Assembly: GCA_030539295.1 (NCBI GenBank)
Contig: JAUNSJ010000039.1
Location: 1-32,849 of the forward strand
DNA: 32,849 nucleotides
Source of the DNA: Planctomycetia bacterium
GTDB lineage: Bacteria; Planctomycetota; Planctomycetia; Pirellulales; Thermoguttaceae
Reading direction: 5' to 3'
Shown here: in pieces, positions 6,949-14,305 of the stretch
Numbering within the stretch: the first letter of the stretch is position 1
How the letters are laid out: each line of letters starts with the position of its first letter
The notes under the pieces: model-generated
Databases searched by the model: none
What the model saw: the letters and a program-made list of their open reading frames with translations, nothing else
What the model was told of the DNA's origin: nothing
Made by a program: the position numbers and the translations under genes

Positions 6949-8712
6949 TCAGTCACCGCTAAGAATGGGGAACTGGCAGGCCGAGGGGGACAGGTCTCTT
7001 GTGTCGACGTGAAAGGAAGGAGCGGAGCGTTCACGTTTCCACTGACTGGCACGCCACATGCGCCAGAAACGGTCGTACCACGAGGCCAACTGCTCGCGAG
7101 GATAGGAGGCATCGACGTCTGACTGACGCTCTTGCACCCAGTCAATGGCTGGGTTTCGCACGAGTTTCTTTGCTACGACCGCTTCTTCAAACAGGTTGAG
7201 AATGACATACGGCATAAGATCAGCTTCGTCGGTCTGATGCGCCGCGCCTGGGCGAAGTTCGGCTGTTGGCTGCTGGTCATTAATATAAGACAGAGCCGCA
7301 AAGGCAGGACCGTCGCAAGGGCCTTCTTTTTCCATCCAGAGGAGCCAGCGTCGCAGAAAAGCTTTATCGATTCCTCCTAACGGTGCCAGTCCGCCACTGG
7401 TATCGCCGTCCATCGTCGCATAGCCAGCGGCCTCTTCCGAACGGTTGCAGGTTGTTAAGAGGACAGATTTCGTCGCGTTTGCCAGGAGCCAGACGCCGGG
7501 CGCTCGCGTTCGCGCCTGAATATTCTGTAGCGCCAGGTCATCTTCCTGCCACGTGAGCGGTCGTCCAATCTGTGTACTGACCATGCCCTTATACGCTTCC
7601 ACAAGTGGGTCCACGTCGAATTCATAATGTGTTGAGGCCACCGCCTTGGCAACTTCCCGGGCCGCAATACGCGTAACTTCCGAGCTGTTACGCGTACCCT
7701 GATAGACCGTCCAGAGCAGTCTCGGCATGAGTGCCTCGGGCGAAAGGTCGCCGGAACAGGCACAATCGGCGAACGGCTTCATTGCGGTCAGTTTCTGCCG
7801 AAAACCCGGATACGAGCGACCGAACTCGACCATGAGCCGGCACAAAACGGCACAGGCAGCGGAATCGGCGCCCCCGCTTAGAGAAAGCGTATAGCCCTGC
7901 CCTTTGCACTTGCGAAGATAGTCGAACAGGCCCAGCGGCACGGCACGCGCAAACTCCTCGTAGGCCAGATTTGCCGACCGTTCCCAGTCGGGGAGCGTTT
8001 CCAAAGTATCGGCTAGCGTTGTCAGTGTAAAATCCTCATAGGAGAACCGCCTGCCTTGAGCCGTTTCTTTTGGGGTTGTAATCAGAGAACCGCCGTCGTA
8101 CAGCATCGTCCCCGATTCATTGCCAAGATAGTTCGCAAAAATGATAAGCGCGTTTCGACGCCGCGACTCCTCTTGCAGGCGTTCGCGAAGTCGGGCCATG
8201 CCACCAAGCTCAAATGGAACGGACCCGGAGCAGATAATCACTTCGCCAGTACGGTCCACAACTTGTTCAAGCCGATCAAGTTCGATTATTGTCATTCCGT
8301 CGGAGACGCTCTCCTTGAGCCGACCGTTTTCCGCCACGACCATCTCTTTATGCACTTGTCCGCCGGCCCGGACAGGGAGTCCGAAGAAGACGGTCATGCC
8401 TTGAGTGAGCGGCAGGAGTTCCTCGAGCAGTTCACGCGACCGGGCAAGCACTTCGTCAGAACCGAGCCAATCGGCGTAGCCGGGTCCGGCCAGACACAGT
8501 TCCGGAAAGACGACGAGGATCTGGGGCGTCTCGTTGCCCGAGGCCGTTACGCAAGTTTCCCACCCGTTAACGACACGGGCCGCGGACCAGTTCGCCGGAT
8601 TTGACGCAAAAACTTCCGCCGCAGCCAGCGCCTCACTTAGGATTCGTTTATTCGTGTTCCACGCAAACGGGGTCAGATTAACGGAAACGGCAATCGGAAG
8701 AACGGGTTTCAT
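6949..8712 (-). CDS. nadE: NAD+ synthase (NadE) with degenerate glutaminase domain
   Basis: Makes NAD+ from deamido-NAD, ATP and a nitrogen donor. The C-terminal synthetase is complete: PP-loop SGGADSA (279-285), TTCNRSEEAAGYATMDGDTSGGLAPLGGIDK, and the subfamily ending QWKRERSAPSFHVDTRDLSP. The N-terminal nitrilase-type glutaminase domain is recognisable (FPELCLAGPGY with Glu71; VFFGLPV; NYLGNES then YDGGSLI at about 194-211) but short. Between VVAENGRLKES (125-135) and VIICSGSVPFELGG (158-171), homologues carry about 60-80 more residues with the catalytic Lys and the ICEDAW-type Cys. Neither is present and no frameshift is visible. At 587 residues it is shorter than the roughly 650 usual for this subfamily. 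I infer it uses free ammonia. It starts 3 bp after plsC ends, in one operon. Confidence 0.92.
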   Translation of the reverse strand: MKPVLPIAVSVNLTPFAWNTNKRILSEALAAAEVFASNPANWSAARVVNGWETCVTASGNETPQILVVFPELCLAGPGYADWLGSDEVLARSRELLEELLPLTQGMTVFFGLPVRAGGQVHKEMVVAENGRLKESVSDGMTIIELDRLEQVVDRTGEVIICSGSVPFELGGMARLRERLQEESRRRNALIIFANYLGNESGTMLYDGGSLITTPKETAQGRRFSYEDFTLTTLADTLETLPDWERSANLAYEEFARAVPLGLFDYLRKCKGQGYTLSLSGGADSAACAVLCRLMVEFGRSYPGFRQKLTAMKPFADCACSGDLSPEALMPRLLWTVYQGTRNSSEVTRIAAREVAKAVASTHYEFDVDPLVEAYKGMVSTQIGRPLTWQEDDLALQNIQARTRAPGVWLLANATKSVLLTTCNRSEEAAGYATMDGDTSGGLAPLGGIDKAFLRRWLLWMEKEGPCDGPAFAALSYINDQQPTAELRPGAAHQTDEADLMPYVILNLFEEAVVAKKLVRNPAIDWVQERQSDVDASYPREQLASWYDRFWRMWRASQWKRERSAPSFHVDTRDLSPSACQFPILSGD

Positions 8713-8715
8713 GAT

Positions 8716-9462
8716 TCACTTTCTGTCAGACGAAGTGGTTTTTTTGCGTCGAATTCGCTCAAATATCTCACGGACTTTCGACTCGACCAAGGCATGCAAT
8801 TCTGCTTCCGACATGGACGCATAGTCGTCGGGCGTTATGGGCTTGCCATATTCCACACGCACCGGTCTGCCGAAAAAGGACGGAAATTTTTTCCCACGCG
8901 GAAAAACTTCGTATGCCCCGGCGATCGCGGTCGGAACAATGGTCGATTTCGTTTTTATCGCTAAATTGATATACCCGGTGCGGAACGGTTGTAGTTCGCC
9001 TGTCTCACTCCTGGCGCCTTCCGGGAAAATGAGTACGACTTCGCCATTATTGAGACGGCGCAGGCATTCTTTAATACCGGCGAACCCGATTCCTTCCTGG
9101 TCCAGCGGTATGGCGTCGACGGAGTCTATGAGCCAACCAAACGGCTTAAAGCGGAAGAGCGTCTTACGGGCCAGATAGTTCATACGCCGGAAGACGCCGC
9201 AGCCAATCGCGGGCGGGTCGAGGAAACTCTGATGGTTAGCAACGACCAGAACCGGTCCGTGCCAGGGAATATGGCGACGTTTCCGGTGGCACAGCCGAAA
9301 GCAGGGTGTCATGACGAGCCAGACCATAAGTCGGCAGAATTGATACCACGCCTGATGAAGGCAGGAGACATGGCGTTTCTTCACACTCTTGCGCCCTGAC
9401 TTGCCTCCGGACGCCGTTGCAGCTCCAGCGGCTTGCGTGGTCTCTTTAGGAGCTTGGGTCAT
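8716..9462 (-). CDS. plsC: 1-acyl-sn-glycerol-3-phosphate acyltransferase (PlsC)
   Basis: Transfers an acyl chain to lysophosphatidic acid in phospholipid synthesis at the inner membrane. Of 248 residues, the first 30 are a low-complexity Thr/Ala/Lys leader. A hydrophobic segment (about 42-56) follows. Then come the acyltransferase blocks NHQSFLD (HX4D, H77 and D82), the glycerol-phosphate-binding FPEGARS (146-152), and TIVPTAIAGAYEVFPRG with KPITPDD toward the end. Length is normal for the family. It lies between the zinc-ribbon membrane protein (40 bp upstream) and nadE (3 bp downstream) on the same strand, so all three are likely read from the promoter at 10497-10525. Confidence 0.93.
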   Translation of the reverse strand: MTQAPKETTQAAGAATASGGKSGRKSVKKRHVSCLHQAWYQFCRLMVWLVMTPCFRLCHRKRRHIPWHGPVLVVANHQSFLDPPAIGCGVFRRMNYLARKTLFRFKPFGWLIDSVDAIPLDQEGIGFAGIKECLRRLNNGEVVLIFPEGARSETGELQPFRTGYINLAIKTKSTIVPTAIAGAYEVFPRGKKFPSFFGRPVRVEYGKPITPDDYASMSEAELHALVESKVREIFERIRRKKTTSSDRK

Positions 9463-9502
9463 AAATTCTTTTTTCCTATGTATTTAGCGGGTAGTATTAC
9501 AA

Positions 9503-10366
9503 TTAACGTCGAAGGTTTTTCGAGGGGTCGGGAGCGGAACGTGGGTCCAGCTTAACACGCGGTTTCTCCGCCTTCTCACGCTGACCCGGGGCGGACTTGC
9601 CCGCGGTTGAACCCTGTTGCGCGTCTGTGGGCGAAGCTTCTGCCGGGGCCACCTCAACGGGTGCCGAACGAACGGGCCGAACGGAGACGCTGTCCTGCCA
9701 TATCCAGCCTTCCGGAGCGAACATAAGGCCGCGGAGGATAACCACCGCAATGAGGAAAAAGGCGTAGAGCAGACCTGCTTTGTTTACATCGGTATCGAAA
9801 ATTATGACCGCCGCTGCCGCGCCTAATATGGCGATGGGAACGAGATAAATCACGACAAAGGGGCCAGGCGACATATAGCTGATAATTCCTTCAAGAGCCA
9901 ACCAACTTAAGGCGAAACACACCGCCGTATAAAGAGACCGGCGATGCAGCTCATGCCCCAGCAGAATTTCCAGGTCGTCTTCTTCCCGCACCATCATATA
10001 ACCAAAGGCGACCAGGCAGAATCCGACCGCCGTACAGCCGACCATGCCGGTTATATTCTTGGCCAAACTGGCCGGCCACAGGCTCATCGACCAGGCGAGG
10101 GCCAGCACAAGTACGACTCCTGTCAGCGCAATCGAGAGCTGACGCACGGAAAAGACGAATCGCGACTGCAAGATGGGCCTTATACTTGAGCCGCCCTTAA
10201 ACGTTTTCCCACCGGACGTTATATCTTCCGGGGCATGAACGACCAGTTTCTCTTTGGGAATTTCGATAATATGGCCGCATTTCGGGCATGGCCCCTTCTT
10301 GCCGGCAAAGCGATCGCTTACCTGAAATCGGGTCATGCAGCCGGGACAAATTACGTTAATCGCCAT
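9503..10366 (-). CDS. Zinc-ribbon integral membrane protein
   Basis: A 287-residue protein of unknown function. The start at 10366 has AGAGG seven bases upstream and opens directly into the domain; the longer upstream frame lacks support. Residues 1-37 form a zinc ribbon/MJ0042-like finger, VICPGCMTRFQVSDRFAGKKGPCPKCG, with two CxxC pairs. A linker follows, then about five or six hydrophobic helices between residues 85 and 225, and a cytoplasmic Pro/Ala/Lys-rich tail with basic and acidic residues. Zinc-finger plus membrane proteins of this kind are common in planctomycetes and have no known role. It is the first gene of the plsC-nadE operon. Confidence 0.8.
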   Translation of the reverse strand: MAINVICPGCMTRFQVSDRFAGKKGPCPKCGHIIEIPKEKLVVHAPEDITSGGKTFKGGSSIRPILQSRFVFSVRQLSIALTGVVLVLALAWSMSLWPASLAKNITGMVGCTAVGFCLVAFGYMMVREEDDLEILLGHELHRRSLYTAVCFALSWLALEGIISYMSPGPFVVIYLVPIAILGAAAAVIIFDTDVNKAGLLYAFFLIAVVILRGLMFAPEGWIWQDSVSVRPVRSAPVEVAPAEASPTDAQQGSTAGKSAPGQREKAEKPRVKLDPRSAPDPSKNLRR

Positions 10367-10423
10367 AATATACCTCTTTACTCTTAATGGAAACGTGGCT
10401 TGCGGACTTCGAAACGCGACTGG

Positions 10424-10465
10424 GGCAGGGGCAAACACATCCATGACCGGATGCCTGGCCCTGCC
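10424..10465 (-). promoter_or_regulatory. Nested hairpin in the 5' leader of the zinc-ribbon/plsC/nadE operon
   Basis: GGCAGGG (10424-10430) pairs with CCCTGCC (10459-10465), and inside it CATCC (10438-10442) pairs with GGATG (10449-10453). It falls between the promoter and the ribosome site of the first gene, so it will be in the roughly 120-base leader. No known riboswitch class was recognised. Confidence 0.35.
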
Positions 10466-10496
10466 GGAAAAAGAGTCCGACTCCTACTCTTCTTAT

Positions 10497-10525
10497 ATTG
10501 TACCGCAAAGCCAGGAAATTATCAA
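10497..10525 (-). promoter_or_regulatory. Sigma70-type promoter of the zinc-ribbon/plsC/nadE operon
   Basis: On the minus strand: TTGATA (10520-10525), 17 bases, then TACAAT (10497-10502). Both hexamers match the consensus at five of six positions. Transcription would start near 10490, leaving a leader of about 120 bases. Confidence 0.6.
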
Positions 10526-10597
10526 GAACCCCATGCTCGCCGTGACGATAAAACTTTCGCGCGGTCGAAAGTCTGTTGTGGCGACAGGGGCCATTTT

Positions 10598-10738
10598 TTA
10601 GGGGCTGTTACCGTTTCTGTAACCGGTAAAAATTACCACTTTGAGGAAACTTTAGAATTTTTTTGGGAAAATTTAAAAATTCCCACTGCATGAATCCATT
10701 TTAGGCTTTATAATAAGTATAAAGATAACAGCCCCTAA
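10598..10738. mobile_element. 141-bp MITE-like element with 13-bp terminal inverted repeats
   Basis: TTAGGGGCTGTTA at 10598-10610 is the exact reverse complement of TAACAGCCCCTAA at 10726-10738. The interior is AT-rich, unlike its surroundings, has no plausible gene, and contains small hairpins, including CTTTATA/TATAAAG beside the right end and GTTAC/GTAAC beside the left. If the repeat proper begins at GGGG, it is flanked by TA on both sides, which would suit a TA target duplication as made by IS630/Tc1-type and some IS5-family transposases. No transposase is near, so it would need one elsewhere. Family assignment is a guess. Confidence 0.6.
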
Positions 10739-10963
10739 TCGCTATCGACGCGCCAGGCGGTATCGACAGCGAGAAGTAGTTGTGAAATGACAGATTCGAC
10801 TTGGAACGAGGAGAGAAATCGAGAAGAGGGCCGCCGCCACGGTAACTCTCATTCGATAAAAACATACTGATTGGCACCCGCCCTTTGTCCCGGGCGGCTC
10901 GCCTGCGTCCCGCGATTCCTCAACGGACCACCACAACAGGGGCAGATTAGTCAGGAGTAACCC

Positions 10964-11251
10964 ATGCCAGTATATGGCGAAAAGGACACTATGGTCCCTT
11001 CGGAGCTAAAAGAGCTATCGGAGTTGATAAAGCAACTGCCGAGCGAATATCGTGCCAGTTTTGAGGACGCCGCGGATCGCGCGGTCGAGGGCACGCAGCG
11101 GCGGGTACGTATTTTGAATTTCATCCAGGAGGCACTTTCGCAAATTCGTTTGGATATGAAATATCTCATGTTCGACTTGGACGCGACGCGGCAGGAGCGG
11201 GATGAGTATCGCACACAGTTGGAAGAATTACGCGGGGAGCGCTACCGATAA
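10964..11251 (+). CDS. Small conserved-looking coiled-coil protein upstream of diadenylate cyclase
   Basis: A 95-residue soluble, highly charged protein with no signal peptide. Heptad-like helices dominate: SELKELSELIKQLPSEYRASFEDAADRAVEG, and LDATRQERDEYRTQLEELRGERYR at the end. AGGAG lies six bases ahead of the ATG. Its TAA overlaps the ATG of the next gene (TAATG at 11249-11253), so the two are translationally coupled. I do not recognise the family. Coupling suggests it may regulate or bind the cyclase; that is inference only. Confidence 0.75.
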   Translation: MPVYGEKDTMVPSELKELSELIKQLPSEYRASFEDAADRAVEGTQRRVRILNFIQEALSQIRLDMKYLMFDLDATRQERDEYRTQLEELRGERYR

Positions 11252-12195
11252 TGGCGGAACCAAAGAAGTTTTCGGAGACGTTCTCGCACCTGTTGGGCCA
11301 AGCGATTGCAACGTATAAGACGATCAACGCCGCAGGTTTGTTTATTCTGCTCGACAGTCCCATGGACTGGGCCCGACTGCGAAAGCTGACCGGAGAGGCT
11401 TCTGTTCTCCTCGCTGCCACACGTAAAGACGTTTTCGACGGGGCTGATGAGTTCGGGTTTAAGAGCGTTCTGTTCGACCTGACCGATGCCTCGCCCATCT
11501 ACGACCGCATGACTCGCGCTATCCTGGAAGCCGTGGCCGACGATCTCATTATGCCCGGCTCACGTATTATCGCTCTGTACAGCGGCTTCGAGGCCGCCGT
11601 AATCGACTCAATGAGTGTGATTAACCTGGGAGAGCATCTCGAACGCCTGACCGGGAAGGAACTGCGCAAGATTGAGACGAAGGTTCCTTTGAGGACACTC
11701 AAAACAGTCGTTGATCTTGCCTTGGAGATAGGGCGAGATGGGCGTGAAGGCAAAGCCGTTGGTACTCTTTTCGTCGTGGGCGATACGAAAAACGTTCTTC
11801 ACCACAGTAAACCGGCCGGTTTCGACCCGGTTCGCGGCTATAAGTGTAAAGAGCGCTCGCTTATGGACCAGCGGGTGCGGGAAGGGATTAAAGAAGTGGC
11901 CCAATTGGACGGTGCTTTTATTGTCTCGCTCGACGGCACGGTCGTGGCCGCATGTCGCCTGCTGGATACTTCAACCGCGGCGATTACCCTCTCTAAGGGT
12001 CTCGGTTCGCGGCACTGGGCGGCGGCGGCCATAAGTCGCGCAACCAACGCGGTGGCCATAGTCGTCAGTCAGTCCAGTGGCACGGTGCGCATCTTCCTGA
12101 ATGGTGAGGTCGTCTTACGCATCGAAGCCCGGCATCGTCGCCCCATGATCTGGAAAGAATTTGAGTACGAACCGCCGCAGGGAGTCCCCCAGTGA
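11251..12195 (+). CDS. Diadenylate cyclase, DacZ-like (c-di-AMP synthase)
   Basis: Makes cyclic di-AMP from two ATP. The DAC (DisA_N) domain occupies about residues 205-295 of 314: DGAFIVSLDGTVVAACRLL with the metal-binding DGA (220-222), then GLGSRHWAAAAISRATNAVAIVVSQSSGTVRIF. The usual RHR motif reads RHW (254-256), so its third position is changed; related archaeal DacZ enzymes also vary there. The N-terminal 180 residues (AAGLFILLDSPMDW..., GSRIIALYSGF, GTLFVVGDTKNVL) look like the alpha/beta domain with pyruvate-kinase C-terminal resemblance that DacZ proteins carry. No membrane segments or signal peptide are present, so it is cytosolic, unlike CdaA. It is coupled to the coiled-coil protein upstream and overlaps comB by four bases (GTGA). 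Gene name left blank because the subfamily was judged by eye. Confidence 0.85.
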   Translation: MAEPKKFSETFSHLLGQAIATYKTINAAGLFILLDSPMDWARLRKLTGEASVLLAATRKDVFDGADEFGFKSVLFDLTDASPIYDRMTRAILEAVADDLIMPGSRIIALYSGFEAAVIDSMSVINLGEHLERLTGKELRKIETKVPLRTLKTVVDLALEIGRDGREGKAVGTLFVVGDTKNVLHHSKPAGFDPVRGYKCKERSLMDQRVREGIKEVAQLDGAFIVSLDGTVVAACRLLDTSTAAITLSKGLGSRHWAAAAISRATNAVAIVVSQSSGTVRIFLNGEVVLRIEARHRRPMIWKEFEYEPPQGVPQ

Positions 12196-13007
12196 TCATC
12201 CACACCTTTCCGTTGCCGGAACTCGTGCCGGAGGACGCCCGGTTCGATGTGTCTCTTTGTATTGACGTCCTGCGTGCGACGACCGTCTTCGTTACGGCAA
12301 AGCGCCAGGGTGTTCGCGAGATTATTCCCTGTCTGACCGTGGACGAAGCGCGGCAGAGGAGCGCCGAATTCGCAACGACTTACCCTGACACACCTTGGTG
12401 CCTCGGCGGCGAACGGAAAGGACTCCGTATCGACGGCTTTGATTTGGCAAATTCCCCTCGTGAATACACGCGTGAGGCGGTCGGCGGACGCGTTCTTTTC
12501 TTTACGACGACGAACGGAACGCGAGCGCTACGCCGTGCGACCGGGCTTACTGTACCCGTCTGTTTTCTTAATGCCCGGGAGGAAGTACAGGCTATTTTGA
12601 CTCGTGCCCAGGACAGTCCTGAACTTGCTGTCGGTATCATATGTGCTGGCACAGATGGCTTCTATACTGACGAAGATTTGCTCTTGGCGGGCTGTCTGGT
12701 TGAGTTACTTCATCGCGGACTGGCCGCGCGCGGTGGGCCTGCCCCGACCTTAAATGGTGAATCCACTTCCGTTTGGGGCCGATGGCAAGACTTCGTCGCC
12801 GCAGTACCGGGCAGCGCCTATCCTTGGGAAACGGGCCGTGGTGACAGTGGTGGCGATGGCGCTATTGGCAATGTTGTGTTCCGTCGTGCTCTGCTGCGTC
12901 GCTTGCGGAAATCCCGGGGCGGGAGCAATCTGGTTGCCTTGGGCCTGGGTCAAGACATAGAATTCGCCGTCGGTTTACAGGAGCCGGACAAGGAGAATCC
13001 CGCCTGA
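12192..13007 (+). CDS. comB: 2-phosphosulfolactate phosphatase (ComB family)
   Basis: ComB hydrolyses (2R)-phospho-3-sulfolactate, a coenzyme M pathway step in archaea; bacterial members often occur without that pathway. Seen: CIDVLRATT (23-31, metal-binding Asp25), GERKGLRIDGFDLANSPREY, FFTTTNGTRALRRA, and CAGTDGFYTDEDLLLAG (about 151-167), all in family order. Length 271 is typical or slightly long. The start is a GTG overlapping the cyclase stop codon. Its place as third gene after a diadenylate cyclase suggests a substrate other than phosphosulfolactate, but nothing in the sequence names it. No coenzyme M genes are in the window. Confidence 0.88.
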   Translation: MIIHTFPLPELVPEDARFDVSLCIDVLRATTVFVTAKRQGVREIIPCLTVDEARQRSAEFATTYPDTPWCLGGERKGLRIDGFDLANSPREYTREAVGGRVLFFTTTNGTRALRRATGLTVPVCFLNAREEVQAILTRAQDSPELAVGIICAGTDGFYTDEDLLLAGCLVELLHRGLAARGGPAPTLNGESTSVWGRWQDFVAAVPGSAYPWETGRGDSGGDGAIGNVVFRRALLRRLRKSRGGSNLVALGLGQDIEFAVGLQEPDKENPA

Positions 13008-13202
13008 TTTGGCCGTTTGGCCGGCGGATTGACTCGATAAATTCGTTACAAAAGCTAAAAGTCTCAAAACAGAACGTATAAATTCTCTACTTTTTCTGGT
13101 TTATACGATAATATTTAAGTTGTAATTAAAATAGATACGATAAATAGAATGGATAAACTGTAAAAATTTTTATGATTTTTGACAGTTTTCGTGTAAGGCA
13201 GT

Positions 13203-13231
13203 TTGACAAAGCTGTCAAGTTAGGGTAAAAT
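13203..13231 (+). promoter_or_regulatory. Strong promoter with embedded palindrome, upstream of the Ala-rich protein
   Basis: TTGACA (13203-13208), a 17-base spacer and TAAAAT (13226-13231). The -35 box is also the left arm of a perfect 6+4+6 inverted repeat, TTGACA-AAGC-TGTCAA (13203-13218), so a repressor or activator site may overlap it. The surrounding 200 bases are AT-rich. Confidence 0.65.
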
Positions 13232-13298
13232 TGTAGTTTACTGTTATGGTAACGCGGAATCCCACCATAAGTTACACAATACACTAAAGGAGACAAAA

Positions 13299-14063
13299 AT
13301 GAATTTCCGTAAATTCTCGAAGGCCGTCTTGGGTGCCGGCCTGGCGCTCGCTTTTGTTGTGACGCCGGCTACTTCTGTCGAAGCGGCGTGCAACCAACCT
13401 TGCTTTACTGTCGTTAAGTCGAATTGCTGCTGTTGCGGCAAGGAGCGAGTTGCATTTCAAACGCGGCATGGTCGTCCACTCCGGGGACGGCGAGCCCAAC
13501 TTGCGCTTGAGTATTATACCGCGCAACAGGCCAAGGCCGCCGCGGCCGCCGAACGAGTCGCCGCGGAAGAGGCCAAAGCCCAGGCGGAGAGTGAGCGTCA
13601 GGCTGCAGACGCCGCTGCACAGGTTGCTCGCGACGAACAGGCCAAAGCTGCCCAGGCTGTTGCTGATGCCAACGCCGTAACGGAAAAGGCCAATGCGGAC
13701 AAAGCGGAAGCGGAAAAACTGCTCGCCGACGCCAAAGCTCTTATGGAACAGGCAGCTGCGCAAAAGGCCGAGGCGGAAAAGTTAATGGCCGATGCCACCG
13801 CCGCCAAGGCAGCCGCCGACGAAGCGAAGACCGCGGCCGACCAGGCTACGGCTGCCTCCGTCAAAGCGGCCGATGACGCCAAAGCTGCGTCTGCCCAGGC
13901 TGAAGCTGATAAAGCTGCCGCTCAAAAAGAAAAAGAGGAAGCTCAAAAGCAACGCGAAGAAGCTCAAAAAGCCATAGCCGACCTGCAAGCGGCCAAGTCG
14001 GTCCAGGAAGAAGGCCAGGCAGAGGATGCTCCGGAACAACCGGAGGAGACCCCCGCTCCTTAA
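13299..14063 (+). CDS. Secreted Ala/Lys/Glu-rich coiled-coil protein
   Basis: A 254-residue protein with a signal peptide (1-29, cleavage after VEA) and a short cysteine-rich head, CNQPCFTVVKSNCCCCGK (31-48), followed by about 170 residues of Ala/Lys/Glu/Gln heptads: repeated units such as AEKLLADAKALMEQAAAQKAEAEKLM form a long helix. It ends in an acidic Pro-rich tail (EQPEETPAP). AAAGGAG precedes the ATG and a strong promoter sits about 70 bases upstream, which predicts high expression. Resemblance to TolA-like or Lpp-like helical envelope proteins is compositional only. The six cysteines could crosslink or bind metal. It is monocistronic, closed by the terminator at 14104-14139. Confidence 0.85.
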   Translation: MNFRKFSKAVLGAGLALAFVVTPATSVEAACNQPCFTVVKSNCCCCGKERVAFQTRHGRPLRGRRAQLALEYYTAQQAKAAAAAERVAAEEAKAQAESERQAADAAAQVARDEQAKAAQAVADANAVTEKANADKAEAEKLLADAKALMEQAAAQKAEAEKLMADATAAKAAADEAKTAADQATAASVKAADDAKAASAQAEADKAAAQKEKEEAQKQREEAQKAIADLQAAKSVQEEGQAEDAPEQPEETPAP

Positions 14064-14103
14064 CCAGCTAACACGTTCTTTGTGCAAAAGATAATTTTTT
14101 ACG

Positions 14104-14139
14104 AGGCGAATCTTCTTGGAGGTTCGCCTTCTTTCTTTC
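14104..14139 (+). terminator. Rho-independent terminator of the Ala-rich protein gene
   Basis: AGGCGAA (14104-14110) pairs with TTCGCCT (14123-14129) across a 12-base loop, followed by a T-rich tail, 40 bases after the stop codon. Confidence 0.7.
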
Positions 14140-14231
14140 CACTCGCACTTTCCATCCATGGGGCCTTATCTCTTCTGAACTTCGAAGTTCACGGCAAGGA
14201 GTCAGAGCCGGAAGCAGACGGTCAGCGGCGT

Positions 14232-14269
14232 AAAAAAAGCGAATCGTGAGTTGCGATTCCTCACGATTC
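14232..14269 (-). terminator. Rho-independent terminator of DUF1559 gene 2
   Basis: A perfect 10-bp stem, GAATCGTGAG (14241-14250) with CTCACGATTC (14260-14269), nine-base loop. On the minus strand it is followed by GC and seven T (14232-14238). It lies 37 bases beyond the DUF1559 stop. Confidence 0.85.
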
Positions 14270-14305
14270 ACCAAGGTCCTGACAAAGCACAATCAGGAGT
14301 CCGTC

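Larger units (their letters stand above)
10367..10963. other. Intergenic region between divergent operons
   Basis: About 600 bases without a supportable gene. It holds, from left to right, the leader and promoter of the minus-strand zinc-ribbon operon, the MITE-like element, and about 225 bases upstream of the diadenylate cyclase operon, where no convincing promoter hexamers were found. Short frames across it show no domain or good ribosome site. Confidence 0.7.

Noticed and set aside
10400..10693. 97-codon frame crossing into the MITE-like element
   Set aside because: Basic, low-similarity sequence running across a promoter region and a repeat boundary, without a ribosome site.
13284..13882. 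Antisense frames over the Ala-rich coiled-coil gene
   Set aside because: Long open antisense frames are expected opposite Ala/Lys/Glu repeats; the plus-strand gene has signal peptide, promoter, ribosome site and terminator.
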